DNA of 64,000 nucleotides from Punctularia strigosozonata HHB-11173 SS5 (GCF_000264995.1 NW_006767439.1:838961-902960); one strand, 5' to 3'; shown: positions 47,045 through 59,490, counted from the first letter of the stretch. A program made the numbers and translations. The notes: generated by a model not told the origin, from the letters alone.

Positions 47045-48171
47045 CTAGTTGGGAATGGACGAAGGGAAAGGGGTGACGCTCGCCGAGGTGGTAGCGGACT
47101 CGGAGTCGAAGTCGAGCGCGTTGACAAGATCGCCGAAGATATCGCGGGCCGCGACGGAGGCGGTGGAGATGGCGGAGGATGACGCGGACTCGGAGGTGTA
47201 GTCGAGCGCGTTGACGAGGTCATCGAAGAGGTCCCGAGCCGCAACGGTGGCGGTGGGGGCGGCAGTAGTGCCTGAGGTGGAGGAGTAGTCGAGCACGTTG
47301 AGGAGACCGTCGACGTCCTCGAAGACATCGCGAGCGGCTACGGCTGACGCGGTGGGAGCGGCACTCGAGGAGTCGGCGGAGGTGTAGTCCAACACGTTGA
47401 TGAGCCCGTCCACTTCGCCAAAGATGTCGCGAGCAGCCACTGCGGACGCGGTAGGAGCGACGCTCGAGGGGTCGGCGGAGGTGTAGTCCAACGCGTTGAC
47501 GAGATCGCTGAAGAGGTCGCGAGCGGCGAGCGACGGAGTGGGCGTCGCGTCCGTCGAACCCGTGGAGGTGAAGTCGAGGACGTTGAGCAACCCGTCGACG
47601 TCATTGAATACGTCCCTGGCACCCATAGTCGCGCTTGCGGTGGCGCTGCTGAAGGAGTTGGTAGCGTCGGGAACGTCCAACGCGTTGATCACGTCGCCGA
47701 TCTCGGTACCGACGTCGCCTAATGAACCGAGACCGAGGAGGTCAGCGTCGGCTCTGCTCCCAAGGACGGGGAGTGAGGGAAGAGTCGGGGTGTTGACCGG
47801 GACGGGAGGAAGGGAGGGGCTGCCTGGAAGGGTGGAACCCGAGACTGGGAGGTTGGATGCGACGGCTGCAACGGGAGGCGGTGCTTCGACGTTGCCCACA
47901 GGTAGAGCAATTGGCAGAGAGGATGAAATTGCAGCCGGGGGAGCAGGGAGAGTTGCTGATGGGACAGAGGGGGCAGCTAAGAAGAAGGAAGAAATCAGCG
48001 AAAGGTACCATGGGCACGATGGGAGGTGAATGGCTTACCCATCGTAGCAGCTCCAGCAGACTCGGCGGCGCTAGACACTGGCGCTGCAGATACTCCAAGC
48101 ACAGCTATGGAGGAGCAGGACAGGGCAGCGAGCGCCGAGAGGGAGAACGAGGAGGACATGGAGACGCGCAT
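47045..48171 (-). CDS. Secreted modular repeat protein with six ARD modules
   Basis: Exons 48039-48171 and 47045-47976 (1065 nt, 354 residues). Exon 1 encodes a signal peptide (MSSSFSLSALAALSCSSIAV, then LGVSAAPVSSAA). After a Pro/Val-rich stretch come six modules, each beginning with (A/G)ARD followed by VF/LF/IF and ending in an Asp-Tyr/Phe-Thr/Ser motif. The Arg residues lie at about 165, 197, 227, 260, 292 and 322, a spacing of 30-33. Two module types alternate irregularly: VDGLLNVLDYTS and DLVNALDYTS. Linkers are Ser/Ala/Thr-rich. There is no Cys and no GPI signal. A degenerate seventh module (IGDVINALDVPD) precedes them. Unknown function; cell wall, matrix or peptide precursor are possibilities. 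Confidence 0.78.
47065..47625 (-). repeat. Tandem coding repeats, 30-33 residues per unit
   Basis: Six near-identical units inside the secreted protein gene, about 90-99 nt each. The first type encodes VDGLLNVLD, the second LVNALD. Order from N- to C-terminus is A, B, A, A, B, B. Confidence 0.8.
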
Positions 48172-49126
48172 GGTGTCTGAGTTTGGTTGGGTTGGGTGAG
48201 TTAGGGTAAGAGCGAGTGAATTTGGGCTTTTGGTAGGGAGTGGAGAGTGCGGTAGATGGGAGAGCTGGTTTCTGGTGTTTGGCGTCTCCGACGAGGAAAT
48301 TTATAGCCAACGAGGCGTCGAGGCGCGGATAAACGAGGGAGACAAGCGGATGGTTGGACGGCAGTCGGATAACCTGGTTAGTTATGATCGCATTCCGCGT
48401 TGGTACGGATAGACGACTCGAGTATATGCATTGGTCAGACGCCGGATGTATGCCATATTGAGGGGTTCCCGGCTCGAAGTGTTTGATCCGTTTCGCCTTC
48501 TGTTGACAGTAGTCACTACATCCGTCGCCGCATGTATGCTTCCCCTTTCCGCTGAGGTTCGCCTCGGATGTCCAACTTCGCAGCCGTGTTGCGGACTGAC
48601 ATCGGGTCCCGTCCAGCTGGTTGTTCCACTTCCGCTTTGCGATTCCGCTTTGTAGCGCAATCTAAAGTCATAGACGCTGATCAAACCCGAGGTCAAGGGT
48701 ATTCAGGCCGATTGCCAGCCATATTGGCTTGTCTCTCCGTTGCAGCCTTTCCGGTTCGATAACCGTGCTCAATAATGGAATGGAAAAGGAACAATCTGAG
48801 GTGGGCGCGTCAATGCAGAGTGGGCGAGCCAGACGATGTACTCGACGCGGCGGCCACGGTCAAGAGTCGAAGTGCTGCGCGTCGCTGTGTATGCTGTCTC
48901 CAAATTGGGAGCACCTCGTCCTAAATCGGGAACGCGTCCAGCTCACCTTCTCCTTCTCCCTCCGACAGCCCGTAGAATCCTCCTCCCATAATTACTGGCT
49001 TGCCAGTCTCTGACTCCGCAAGTCCTCTACGAGGCTACTGCAGCTAGACCAGTCGCCTGCGCAAAAGCAGTTACACCTGAGAACTTGCTTGAATATACCA
49101 CACGAATACGTGGCACGAGCGTCAGC
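48172..49126. other. Divergent intergenic region
   Basis: About 950 bp with promoters of the repeat protein and Swp1 genes. No gene seen. Confidence 0.45.
48300..48305 (-). promoter_or_regulatory. TATA box of repeat protein gene
   Basis: TATAAA on the minus strand, about 129 bp before the start codon at 48171; same spacing as in the other secreted-protein gene at 27135. Confidence 0.45.
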
Positions 49127-50138
49127 ATGTTCTCCACCCGCGTCGTCCTCCTCGCGCTGCTCGCGGCTGTCCTACACGCGTCCGCACTTCAAATCAAGTC
49201 ACCCAAGGCGGTCATCACCTCCAACTCCGCCGAGGCGCTTGCCTCAGAAAAGTGCGTCTATGCCCTCGCATCTTGTGCAACTAGGGACTAACGTGGGTTC
49301 CCGTGCAGTCTCGATGTGAAGGGCGAGCCTGCGTCGCTGACCCTCGGTCCGAGCGACACGCTCAAGCTCACATTCCAAGTCGAAGAGGACGGCAAGGGTG
49401 TGCAGCCGCATCAGACCTTCCTCCGCTTCTACGACGAGCAGACGGGCGAAGAGGGCATTCAACCCGTCCGGGTCTCCTCCGCCGGAAAAGCCAAATTCGA
49501 ACTTGTGCGTAGCCCCTCCCCTCCTCCCTACCGTCGCATATAGACTAAACTAACGATCGCGCGCAGAACATGGCCCGCCCGCCGGCCTCGCTCCCGCCGA
49601 CGACGACGCACCCGCTCCTCGTCGAGCTCCTCCTCGGCTCCTTCACGCACGCGCCGGCTAAATACACCCTCCTCTCGCTCACCCTCCCCGCGTCCGGGTC
49701 CGCGCCGCCGCACCCCGAAGAATCGACCTTCCACCCGCTCCCGCCGATCGCGCACACCTTCCGGCCGGAGCAGAAGGTTCCGCCGGTCTTCGTCAGCGCC
49801 GTCTTCGTCGGCATCGTGCTCGCGCCCTGGATCGTCCTCCTCGGCCTCGTGAGCGACCCTTCCTCCCCTCTTGACACGCATATACTGACCCAACGTTGTC
49901 TTGCGCGCCGGAATCGTAGTGGTCGAGCATCAAGCCGCGCGTGCCGCACCTCTTCTCGCCCTCCATCCTGCCTTTCACCGCGCTCCTCACCGCCTTCGAG
50001 GGCCTGCTGTTCACCTACTGGCTTCGTCTGCGCCTCGGGCAGGTGCTCGCGTATGGCGCCCTCCTCGCGATACCGACCGTCTTCGCGGGCAAGCACGCGC
50101 TCGCGAGCGCATCTGCATGGAGGCAGGGCCGGAAATAG
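49127..50138 (+). CDS. SWP1: Oligosaccharyltransferase subunit Swp1 / ribophorin II
   Basis: Starts with a signal peptide (STRVVLLALLAAVLHASALQ). The luminal part has IKSPKAVITSNSAEAL, LDVKGEPASLTLGPSDTLKL, FQVEEDGKGVQPHQTFLRFY. It is followed by FHPLPPIAHTFRPEQKVPPV and three membrane segments (FVSAVFVGIVLAPWIVLLGL; LFSPSILPFTALLTAFEGLL; LGQVLAYGALLAIPTVFAGK), ending SAWRQGRK with a basic tail. Four exons. The RPEQKVPP motif before the first segment is characteristic of the family. Subunit of the ER complex that transfers N-glycans to nascent proteins. Confidence 0.92.
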
Positions 50139-51744
50139 AACCTCCAAGAATGTGTAACGGATCCTACAAAATGATATCTATGGTGCTTGTTCCTTACGAA
50201 AACCGATAGTGCGCTTCGCAGTAAGCCCTGCCGATTGGTGCAGAACCTGCGAGATCGTATTGCTTACATACGATGACTTCGAGTTGACCTCGATGGCGCC
50301 GACCATTCAGTTCCGTTTTGCGGATCTTCCTTCTTGGGTAATGCCCCTGACTACGCTCCAACTGCCACTGATTCGCCATCGGTTCTCTTTTTTCCGCACT
50401 CGACGAACTGCATCTTGGGAAGCACAACTGCACATACCGAGTGCATACTCAGACCGCGCGGAAGATAATACGCTCTTATTCGAAAATCCAAGCCGGATAC
50501 TTGTACGCTTCAAGATCCGCGCAATCAACCTTGTTTGAGGCTCACCGCTCCGCACCTCTCTTGCTCGAGTTCCCGAAGATCTGCTTTAACCTTATCACCC
50601 GACCTAGTGTCGAGCGCTCTCACAGCTTCCCAGAAGAGACCAAAGAGAGAACCTCAGGGATCCAGAGATGTACTGGCTCGACGAGAGCAGCCCTTAAGAT
50701 AGCTGCGGCCTACCAATCCGCATGGGCCCTCGACCGCATCCTTTCTGCCTACCGCGCGTAGATTGACAAAACTCGTCGTACGGGTCAACCTAAACTACCT
50801 TTCCGTGCCCTACGAGCATCTCGAGTTAGATGAGTCCACGCGCGCACACATTTCCTGGTCGACGACATAGCTTTGGATGCGCTCGTGCGGATCTTGCAGC
50901 GTCGGTGTGGTTGCGAGGTCCCCTCGTCCATGGGGAAGCTCGACGTGTAAGTCGAACTCCCTCACGCGTCCCGTCTCACGTTGATGGCACTTCGCATGGA
51001 GCGTCCTCGAGATGCTCGTCTTCCAGATTGCGCAAGAGGACATCCTGTCGGCGATCTACCTACTCACCTACCGAGGCAGCTGCTTAGCAAGGAGAGAATA
51101 TCGAACAGTAACACACATCATATGCTTGCAAGAGGCAACAACATACAATTAACACTACTGATCTGTGCATATGGATGCTCTCTAAGAGCGCAGAGGCAAA
51201 AAATTGAGCACGACGACCGAGAATAGTCTGAATCGAGTTGCGCGGATATGTATTAGCTGGCGTCGGTGGACGCATGACTCTACGCAGAAGCGCGCTGAGG
51301 AATGGTTCAAGGATAACCGGAAAGTTATAACAGGTTTAGTCGTACGAACCAACCATCGATAGCGCCAATTGCGGCTCAACGACGTACGGCGATATCGAGG
51401 CTTTTGGTTATGTGCGCAAATGCGTACGGCTTGAGGATAACTCTCTCGATAGCCTGGCGCGGCTTTTCACGCGAAGGCATGAATATGAGGCCCCTCTCTA
51501 CGCAAAGTCGCCGAGTGGCGGCAATGCGCTTGCCAACGCGAGGACGGGTCGCTCAACCTATAGCGAAGCAGTCCTTGATCTATTTTTGCGTTCTCCATAC
51601 CCCCCGATGAAGTCACTACGGAATAAGATCGCCAAAACATAGACCTTGGTTGACTTCGCGGATACATTGGCGCAGGCTGGTTGCGGCTTGCAGAAACAAT
51701 AATGAACCTCGAGCTCTACAATTTCACGATGGTACACGCAAGGC
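50139..51744. other. Gene-poor region with possible remnant coding
   Basis: About 1.6 kb without an assignable gene. Plus-strand stretches near 50560-51130 read as protein-like pieces in different frames (KLVVRVNLNYLSVPYEHLEL, then FLVDDIALDALVRILQRRC, then MLVFQIAQEDILSAIYLL). They may be exons of an unknown gene or a decayed one; no start, stop or family could be fixed. Confidence 0.35.
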
Positions 51745-54078
51745 TTAGAATCCCTTGTAAAGGTCCGCAATCTGTTTAGGAGCGATAGGTATTTCGCTGA
51801 TCTGCGCCAGGTTGGCGGGCTGCGCTTTGGTGCGCGAGCCGCTCTTGCTGCTCGGCGGGTTGATCTTGCCTGTGCCGTAGGTCGCCTTCGCGGGCGGGGC
51901 TTTGAATGGGTGGGCTTCGGTGTTGAACACCCCTGAGGAAACAACGGGAGCTTAAGCAGCGCACTTAGTAACAAGCCGAGGAGATACGCACAGTCGTTTA
52001 AGCTGATATGGTTTGGGTCGTCGAACGTGAGGTAGAGGTATTTGAGCACCTCGGCGTAGAAGAACGACTGCGTGTCATCCATAAGTGTCGTTGTCTTCGA
52101 GTTGACGTCGTTGATCGGCGCGTAGGCGCCCGTCTGCGGCGCGCGGGTGAAGTCTTGGAAGCTCTGCACGACGGCGGCCGCGCGGTCGAGGTACTTGGTG
52201 TCGCCCGTAACGCGGTAGGCGTAGAAGTTGCTCTCCATCACCTCCGGACGCTGGAGCCAGAAACCGTCGCCGGAGTAGATGTAGAAGCCGTGCTCCTGGT
52301 AGAACGCAAGGTCGGACGCGGATGGCGTCTCGCCCGAGAAGTTGGTTTGGGGCGAGATCCACGCGAAGGCTTCGGGACCGATGCCGGTCGCGGTGCCGGC
52401 GTAGGTGTTCCAGCAGGCGTCGACGAGCTTGAGACCGACATCGACGATCGTTTTGTTGTTGAGCATCTGGCCGCCCATGAGCCAGTTGCCGCCGTGGAAA
52501 CAGGCGAGATGCGAGCCGATTACGCGAATCTCCGCGTCGTCGGTGAAGTCGGCAAGGTAAGTCCAGTTGCCTACTGTCGAGGTCTGGAACAGACGTGAGC
52601 GATGGCTCAATATGAATCGGGCCACGGCAGCGTAATATGCTTACACTGAGGAGGGTCCTGATGGAGCTGTCGACAGCGGTCGCCCATACGGTCGCGAGGT
52701 CATCATGCGCGTTTGTCAGACGAGGGTACTTGATCAGGTATTCGAGGTAGCTGTCAGTGCCTCCACCCCAAGTCTAAGCCAATTGTTATCATAAAGTATG
52801 CATGGCCATGTTATTCGTGCCACGCACCACGTAGGCGCCGACGGAGTCACCGGTGGAGGGGTCAATTCCTTGTCCTGGGAGTCCGGGCAGTGGGTCGGGC
52901 TATATGGAAATGCGAATCTGGGTAAGCTACACACGGCGCATCCAATCACGTTCAACACACCAGACTGGCAATGTGCTCGACAGATGCAAGGGCCAAGCTC
53001 TGGTACGTGGCGTTCCCGGTGTAGTGGCTAAGCGGCATCTGATTAGCACTAATCCACAGAAGTGGAGGCCAATAGGCACTCACGTCAAGCGGTCCCATTC
53101 TAGCGTGAGCTACTCGTATCGCCCCGGCCATCAGTACGGCAGAGAGAAACACGGTGGCATCATCCTTACTGTGCCAGCCTCTGCCACGTTAGACTAGGGC
53201 AAATGAGTTACACACTTTGTGTGGCTGCTTGGGCAATGACTCACAGTATCGAAGTCAGGGATGTTAGTGGTGAAGTTGAGGTGACCGAATGGGATTGGGC
53301 TCGACTGGGAATCTTGAGATTAGTGTGTTGTGGCGATGACGAAAGCGTAGGTGCCCACGCCGGTGAATCCGAAGACGAGCTTGTTTGCGACTTCTTTTGC
53401 TTTTTGGACGAGGATCGGGAACTTCTGCCCGCTGAGCTCGTAAGCGGCCAGGAAACCACCCACGTAGCGAATCGTGGTTTCGAAGACACTACGAGAACGA
53501 TGAGTATATGTATATACTCAGCGTATGAATCTATGCACCTGATAGTGCTGTCCGTCGTCGTGAGATTGAAGTCGATGGTCGCAGATTTGTTGACCGCTTC
53601 CAAGAACCAGTCCTAGAATGCGTGTGAGCATAGCAATCACAACCCGATCGGAGAGATCGCTTCTTCACCTCAATGCCCATGATCAACTGCACAGATAAGG
53701 TTCATCTTGTGGCCATGTCGCCGAGAGAAGCCTCGAGAAGGCTCACCATAGTGTCCATGGCATCGACCATCGAGGCTCCCCAGCCGCCGAGGCCGTCCGC
53801 GAAGCTCTTAGACTCCGGGGTGAGGTCATCATGTCCGAAAGCGAACTCCCTAAACAGATGAAGTCAGAACATGCCTTAAGACAATTTCTGTGTGCTACAA
53901 TAGCGTACCTGTAGGCGGAGTAGGTGTCCGTGAAGATCTTCTTCACGGCTGCCTTGTGCGCAGCGGCACTCGCGGGTACGGTCAAGCCCGGTTTCTGCAC
54001 TTGGGCAGCTTGAACCAAAGCCGACGGAGAAGCTCCGCTGAGAGCTACGGCGGCGACTAGAAGCTTGCGGAGATGCAT
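51745..54078 (-). CDS. Glycoside hydrolase family 47 alpha-1,2-mannosidase
   Basis: Start MHLRKLLVAAVALSGASPSA (signal peptide) at 54078, then AAVKKIFTDTYSAYR. Later exons give ADGLGGWGASMVDAMDTM, VSVFETTIRYVGGFLAAYEL, SGQKFPILVQKAKEVANKLV, GPEAFAWISPQTNFSGETPS, GFWLQRPEVMESNFYAYRVT, GDTKYLDRAAAVVQSFQDFT, MDDTQSFFYAEVLKYLYLTF and DDPNHISLNDCVFNTEAHPF, the latter with the Thr of the calcium-binding NTEAHP motif. These are the defining GH47 blocks. About ten exons. Enzymes of this family trim Man9 N-glycans in the ER/Golgi or are secreted; the cleavable signal peptide and lack of a membrane anchor favour a soluble secretory-pathway or extracellular enzyme. Confidence 0.9.
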
Positions 54079-54643
54079 GAGGCTCCGATAGCGTTCAGAG
54101 CGAACTGAGAGGAGGTCGTCTGGGCGCCTGGCGTGCAGGCACACTTTGTCCGCTTTTTAAGAGACTGCTGGCGTCATATCTTTAGCGTGCTTCATAGAAG
54201 ATTCGACGAGATGATGGCTGCCTTTATCGAGTACAAGCGCCATGCCTAGAAGACCAGGAAGCGGTATTAAGGAAGCCCTGCAATACACCTGAGACGGACG
54301 ATATCGGTCATTTGGTGTGTCACGCACTATGCCCGCTCGTCAACGATCAATCCGATGGAGGATACTGCCGGCCAATTGAGAATGGGGCTCGAGTCGACAT
54401 TTGCGCAATTGTACTGAGCAGACTACGATCAGCGAGTCAACAGGAGCATCTGTGAGATGTGAGGTCATCCCGTGATATGTGCACACGTGGCGGAAGTTCA
54501 GGAAGCGGCGAAGCATCCAGCGTGTCACCGTCGGTGGAACTTGTTCAGTGCGGCCTCGAGAGGGATATACATCGGAAACAAGCAGACAAATACCCGTGAG
54601 CGGGTCATACATAAAGCCTCGTAACCATTCAACCCGTATCTCC
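54079..54643. other. Intergenic region
   Basis: About 560 bp upstream of the mannosidase and downstream of the F-box gene. No gene seen. Confidence 0.45.
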
Positions 54644-57352
54644 TCAAACGACGACCCGGAACACGTCCTCGTCTCTCGGTAACGCTACCCCATGTCTGCA
54701 AACGGAACAAAAGTCAGTGCATGGTCGTAATCTTCCGAAGTTTGATCGAGCGACGACGCACTTCGCCTTTACATGCGACCGAAGCGCGTTCAAATCCCAC
54801 AATCTCACGTTGCTGGCAGCGACTGGCCTGCTTTTGGCGACCCGCGGGGCACTCGTGACGCGCTCGGTGGAGCCAGCCGACGACCCAGCGTCGCCATTTG
54901 AGGCGAGGAGGACCGTACCGCCAGGGGCATCAGACGCGATGTTGACATCTGGACTCGTCGAAGGGGCGGGATGCTGGATGCAGTGGCGGCATCCGTACAC
55001 CTTGTGACGATGCTCTTTCTTTGCGCCGATGCTCGGGGTGAACAGTCTCTGCGTCAGCCCTAACTCCAATGGTTGGGTCAAGACGAGGTCGGCCTCTTCG
55101 CGGGAGATAATAGTTATCTCCATCGTCTCATGCCGCCCGGAGTGACCAATCTAGGACATTTCAGTCAGCTCGCCGCACAAAGGGAGAATAACAGAACTGT
55201 TCACCATGGATTGGAAGTCCATCAGAATGACCGCTTTGCAGGAGAGACACCGGATGCGAGCTCCTATGCCACTGAGCTGGGCTTTACATTCCGGATCGTC
55301 AGGTTTGAGGCCGAGTAGCGAATACGCTTGGGCGATCACATCGATGACCTATAGAGCGAACCCATGAGTGAAGCCCAAAGGGCCAAAAGGCTATTGAAAA
55401 CGTGCCTGTCGCTGCGGGATGAAATTATCGGCATTCCATTGGTGTTTCCTCTTCTTCTCGTCTAATCCCCGGCACTCGTGCCCACATACCCCGGCAAAAT
55501 CGAGGCACCCGTCCGCGTCGTATTTTCGGGACGTCGTGCGGCAAACGGTGCAAACGAATCTTGCCGTGACCCGGTCCACCGGGTGGAGCACGTTCTGCGA
55601 CGTCGACTGGTACTCGGGATAGCCCAGTCTCGCGGCGAGTGTCGCGCGCAGCGCGTCACGCCACTTCTGGATATCGCCCATGACAGCTGCAATGGGATCG
55701 TCGTCCTGTTTCAATGTTGCTTTCAGGTTGATCGACGGATTGCCTTGCAGTGCGCTGACGGCAGGCAGCTTCCGAAACTCGGAAAGGGAAGGCATGTTCC
55801 GCTCTCCTTGCGACTGTATACGTTGGTGAAACTTGGCGATCTCATTACGCCGTTTCCGACGAAGTTCTTCAGCTTTTTGACGCTCGCGGCGCTCGGATAT
55901 CTTGGTCATGTCTGCCTGAATGGCCTGTTTCAAGGTGGCAAAGTCTTGAACATGGCTTCAATGAGCACTCTGCGCAGCAAGGATAAAAGATGGTCATCGC
56001 TTACCGAACTCGGATATAGTCTCGAATGTAACCATACGACTCCTTTCCAGCGCGCCATATGTCTCGCTGTTGTGCAAGTCCCATTGATTCCATCCCTCTC
56101 GGGCCGCGAAAAGGTCGCGTCTGGCATAAACGTACTCTGAGCGGCAAACCTGTCAATGATGCTAGACGGGACTCACAAGGCTCCCAAAGCTCCCTTGGCG
56201 CTATCATATTTCTTCTGCCACTTTTCGGACCACTTGACCAGAGAAACGGCATGCTGAATTGACAATTATTAATTTTAAATTCATGCGCTAGCCTTGAACC
56301 CAGCGTATCACGCACCGTCATGATCCGAGATATTCTGCTAGCTACAACGGATTTGGCCTGTGAAGAACATGAGTCCACAAATCATCGTCGCGAAAGATCG
56401 CCAACACCTTGAGAAGCTCCTCCTTGTTCGGCGAGAGCTGAGCTTTGTTGTAGTAGTCTCTCGCCTCGTCATGTTGACTCCGAAGGTAACGTTTCCTCGT
56501 ATCCGGCCCTTGCAGAGGATTTGTCAGGGCCTCATGGTAACTGATGCTCCATGACTTACAGTACTGGCTGGCGGATAGTGCACTGGGATGACTGGTAATC
56601 CAATGAGCCTGAACAATGGAAGAATATCATATTATAGACGACTTACCACTCGGCGGCGAGAAGCCATTCCAGGTAAGGTTCTGCCATGTACACTGACATA
56701 AGGTATTGGCTGGTGCGCAGGCAGGTCAATCAGGGAGCTTGACTAAGGGAAAGGCGGCCTAACTCTCTGTATTTATGGATGCATTTCGCCTGAGCGAGGG
56801 AATTGAGTTAGTTCCGGGAGCTCAATGATGAGATGTACTGTACTGACGGAGTTGCACAAGCGAACCCTGAGTGAAAAGGACTCGTACATTTTCTTCGTGA
56901 ACGCGCCGCAAACCTACGAAAGGTATGTTAACGGGAGAAGATGGTGTATGTAAGAGAACAGAATGTACGTAGCATATTCCAGGGTCGTATATGAACGCAG
57001 CATATGCCGCTTCGTGGAAGTTAGGAGTTGGGTCCGGTATGGGCTCCGGTTGAGCTCTAGCTCGCGCTTTGCGCCAGATGTAAACCGTCGCGGGGTTTTG
57101 GACAAGGGTGTCGCAAAGCACCTTGCTGCATCTCGCCACTGCGAGTATGTCCCGGGGAGAGGATGTGTATGACAAGATCTCTGCAAGAAGTTCAAGGGGC
57201 AGCGTGTCGAAAGGACGCCTCGGGGGTTGTGCTGGCTTCACGTCTGCTCCATCAACCTTGGTTTTCTTAGACGAGGGCTCATCATCCGCCTCGGTCGCTG
57301 GGCGTTTGCCGGGCCTGCGAGGAATAGTCTCTGGGTTGTTTTCGACGTCCAT
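54644..57352 (-). CDS. F-box protein with C-terminal Cys-rich region
   Basis: Start MDVENNPETIPRRPGKRPA at 57352, a basic nuclear-type stretch (SSKKTK), then the F-box FDTLPLELLAEILSYTSSPR with DILAVARCSKVLCDTL. A conserved CYVCG-type segment follows (VCGAFTKKMYESFSLRVRLC). The middle is helical (RRDIWRAGKESYGYIRDYIR in 56010-56090). A large exon at 55391-55933 carries a Lys/Arg/Glu coiled coil (RRERQKAEELRRKRRNEIAK) and CTVCRTTSRKY...CGHECRGLD. Downstream IRCLSCKAVILMDFQSM and LWDLNALRSHVKAKHGVALP end in DEDVFRVVV. The Cys/His pairs suggest zinc binding. The last intron (AA|GTGCGT..TTGCAG|A) fixes the end. F-box proteins are substrate adaptors of SCF ubiquitin ligases. Several internal exon borders are uncertain, and two genes cannot be fully excluded. 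Confidence 0.65.
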
Positions 57353-57521
57353 GAGGAAAGAATCGGCGTCTTGATCCGAGCGAAATGACCACGTCCAACC
57401 CGAACGTAGGGTCAATCTTTCCCAATCATTACTGGCATCTCTGAGTACATACGTATCTGAAGCAATACTTCAACGAAGAAGAGCACACATTGCCTAGTAG
57501 GCTGCTATTTCCGATGCGACC

Positions 57522-58928
57522 CTACTGACCTACTTGGTCCTCGCATCTGGATCTGAACGCCCAAAGCGATATCCATCTGGCATAGCGTCGTTTACTAGGG
57601 TCGTCCATCTCCTTTCTCGCCTCCGCGGCCCAATGTTCCACTTGCTCCTCCGGAAACCCATACTTGACCAGCAGCGGCCTGCGCATGTCCAACAGCGCCA
57701 TGTGATTACTCCTCATAATCTCCCCCAGTTCGTGCCCGTTCTCCATACCGTTCCCGTCCCATCCTATTGGGGCGAAGAATTCGCAGTAACCCACTTCCGA
57801 GAAGAGCATGGTGTCTTGAAGCATCGTCTTGACAGTACGGAGGAGGTAGTGTTTCTCTGGCTCTATATCGGAGTTCCCGTCGCCGATGTTTGACACGATT
57901 GTGAGCAGGTATCGAGATAACCTGTTGTGAATGAGAAAAAACTCGTCGTCGCATAACTGAATCCATCATACCAGCTGTATTGCGACGAAGGTGCATCACC
58001 CCCTGCGGGTGGTATAGGCTTCTTGTGTTCGTCGAAGATGGATCCGCCGCCGTCCCCCAGGAGTAAAAGGCCTCCTAACACAGTAACCCCGATTACGATT
58101 ACTCAAGTGCGCCGACAGACTGCAGTTCGAATGCACCTGGTTTAACGCAGCTGACGAGAGCATCCAGAGCGGACTTCTTTTCGACGAGCTTATCACGAGA
58201 CATCAGTATGAGCCGTTGTCGTTACCGACGCCGATATACTCGCATGAATGAGCACGCTTCGACAATGCACAATGTCGCACGATGAATGGTAGGGCGTCAA
58301 ACCGCCTTGAGTCAAATCCCCAGCGACGAGCCTCGAGAACACTCAGTATGGCAATCGGTCAAGGGCACTGAAATATGATTACCGGCAATTGGAGGGTAGA
58401 AGCCTAGAACTGTGCACAGGGTAAGCAAGGTATGCACACGAGTCTTGGAATACTGACATCGCATCATTTGGAACGAGGTCAAGGCCCACAACCTCAGCGT
58501 TAGGGAACTCTTCTGCAGCTTCTTTTGCCCTGTCACAAGGGGCATTCAGAATGAATGCTACCATATAACCTCTTTATCGTCACCAGATGCCAGGGCCCGT
58601 TCCGACGTCGATGATGAATGGTTGCCCTACAACCGTCAGATTCTCGACTCGTTCTCTGACTTGCTTCGGATACAACCCGTTCATGAGGAGGCGCCATATA
58701 TTCTGTTGCAGGACTAGGCGCTGCATTGTATGTGAGCAGCCTTGATACGAATTCGGGATATTGATGGCTCACATGCAGCTCGGTTGAGTTGTAGGGAAGC
58801 TTGTACAATTCCTTCTGGACGTCGCTGGCTCCCTCTGGACCATCAGCGCTGTTCACCTCAGGCATTATAGATTCTGCCATTTGGAAGCGTCTCTGGGTAA
58901 GGACGGACGGTGTTGATGAGCGGGACAA
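57522..58928 (-). CDS. SAM-dependent methyltransferase, class I
   Basis: Start at 58928 or the Met at 58880 (MAESIMPEVNSADG). ASDVQKELYKLPYNSTELH splices to a segment ending RRLLMNGLYPKQVRERVENL. Motif I is FIIDVGTGPGIW, joined by a phase-2 intron to AKEAAEEFPNAEVVGLDLVP (motif II acidic residue). Further on, CVKPGGLLLLGDGGGSIFDE is the post-motif III strand. The last exon (57522-57896) carries DIEPEKHYLLRTVKTMLQDT, EVGYCEFFAPIGWDGNGMEN and EQVEHWAAEARKEMDDPSKR. The layout matches fungal methyltransferases of the LaeA/UMTA-like group, of which Agaricomycetes have many; substrate unknown. No biosynthetic cluster surrounds it. Confidence 0.75.
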
Positions 58929-59401
58929 CGTGAATCTTCATATATACTCTTGGATCCGGACATCTGAATCAATGCGGACGTCGAAGCGCGACTTGGCTGA
59001 TGGAGCGGCTAGCACTATGCACGATAGTGAGATCATCCTCCCAGGTGGCTTCTAAGATTGGTCTCAACAACACCACGGTGGACAGGAAGAGGAGAAGGTT
59101 CAGCCCGGCGCGAACCTTCTTACGTGTAGAAGGGCTTGAACGTGGGGTAAGGGAACCACAACCTGATATATTATCATAGAGACAAACGCATGGCTGAGTA
59201 CATTGGTTACAGTAATAAACTGATAACGCCACGTCTAAGTTGCTTGGGTCCGATAAACAGATTAAGGAGAGCATTATTTATGGGGCTCTCATCCGAGGTG
59301 CTACATCGTGAAACTCAAAAGCTCTAGATGCCCTCGAAGCTCCCCTCCGCGCCGTTCTGGTATTGACAATCATATACTTACAAGGTACAGTATGACCATA
59401 T
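58929..59401. other. Intergenic region
   Basis: About 470 bp between the methyltransferase start and the tRNA-Cys gene; no gene seen. Confidence 0.45.
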
Positions 59402-59490
59402 GTCTCGGTAGCTCAGTGGTAGAGCGTGGGATTGCAGCGAGTAACGCTACAATCATCCTAAGGTCTCGTGTTCGACCCACGATCGGGACT
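59402..59490 (+). tRNA. tRNA-Cys (GCA) with 17-nt intron
   Basis: Folds as a cloverleaf: acceptor GTCTCGG with TCGGGAC (two G-U pairs), D-arm GCTC-AGTGGTA-GAGC, anticodon stem TGGGA/TCCTA, T-arm TCGTG-TTCGACC-CACGA, discriminator at 59490. The anticodon GCA is at 59434-59436. The intron occupies 59438-59454, at the canonical place one base 3' of the anticodon. A TTTT pol III terminator follows at 59492. A second inverted copy lies at 62242-62330. Confidence 0.9.
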
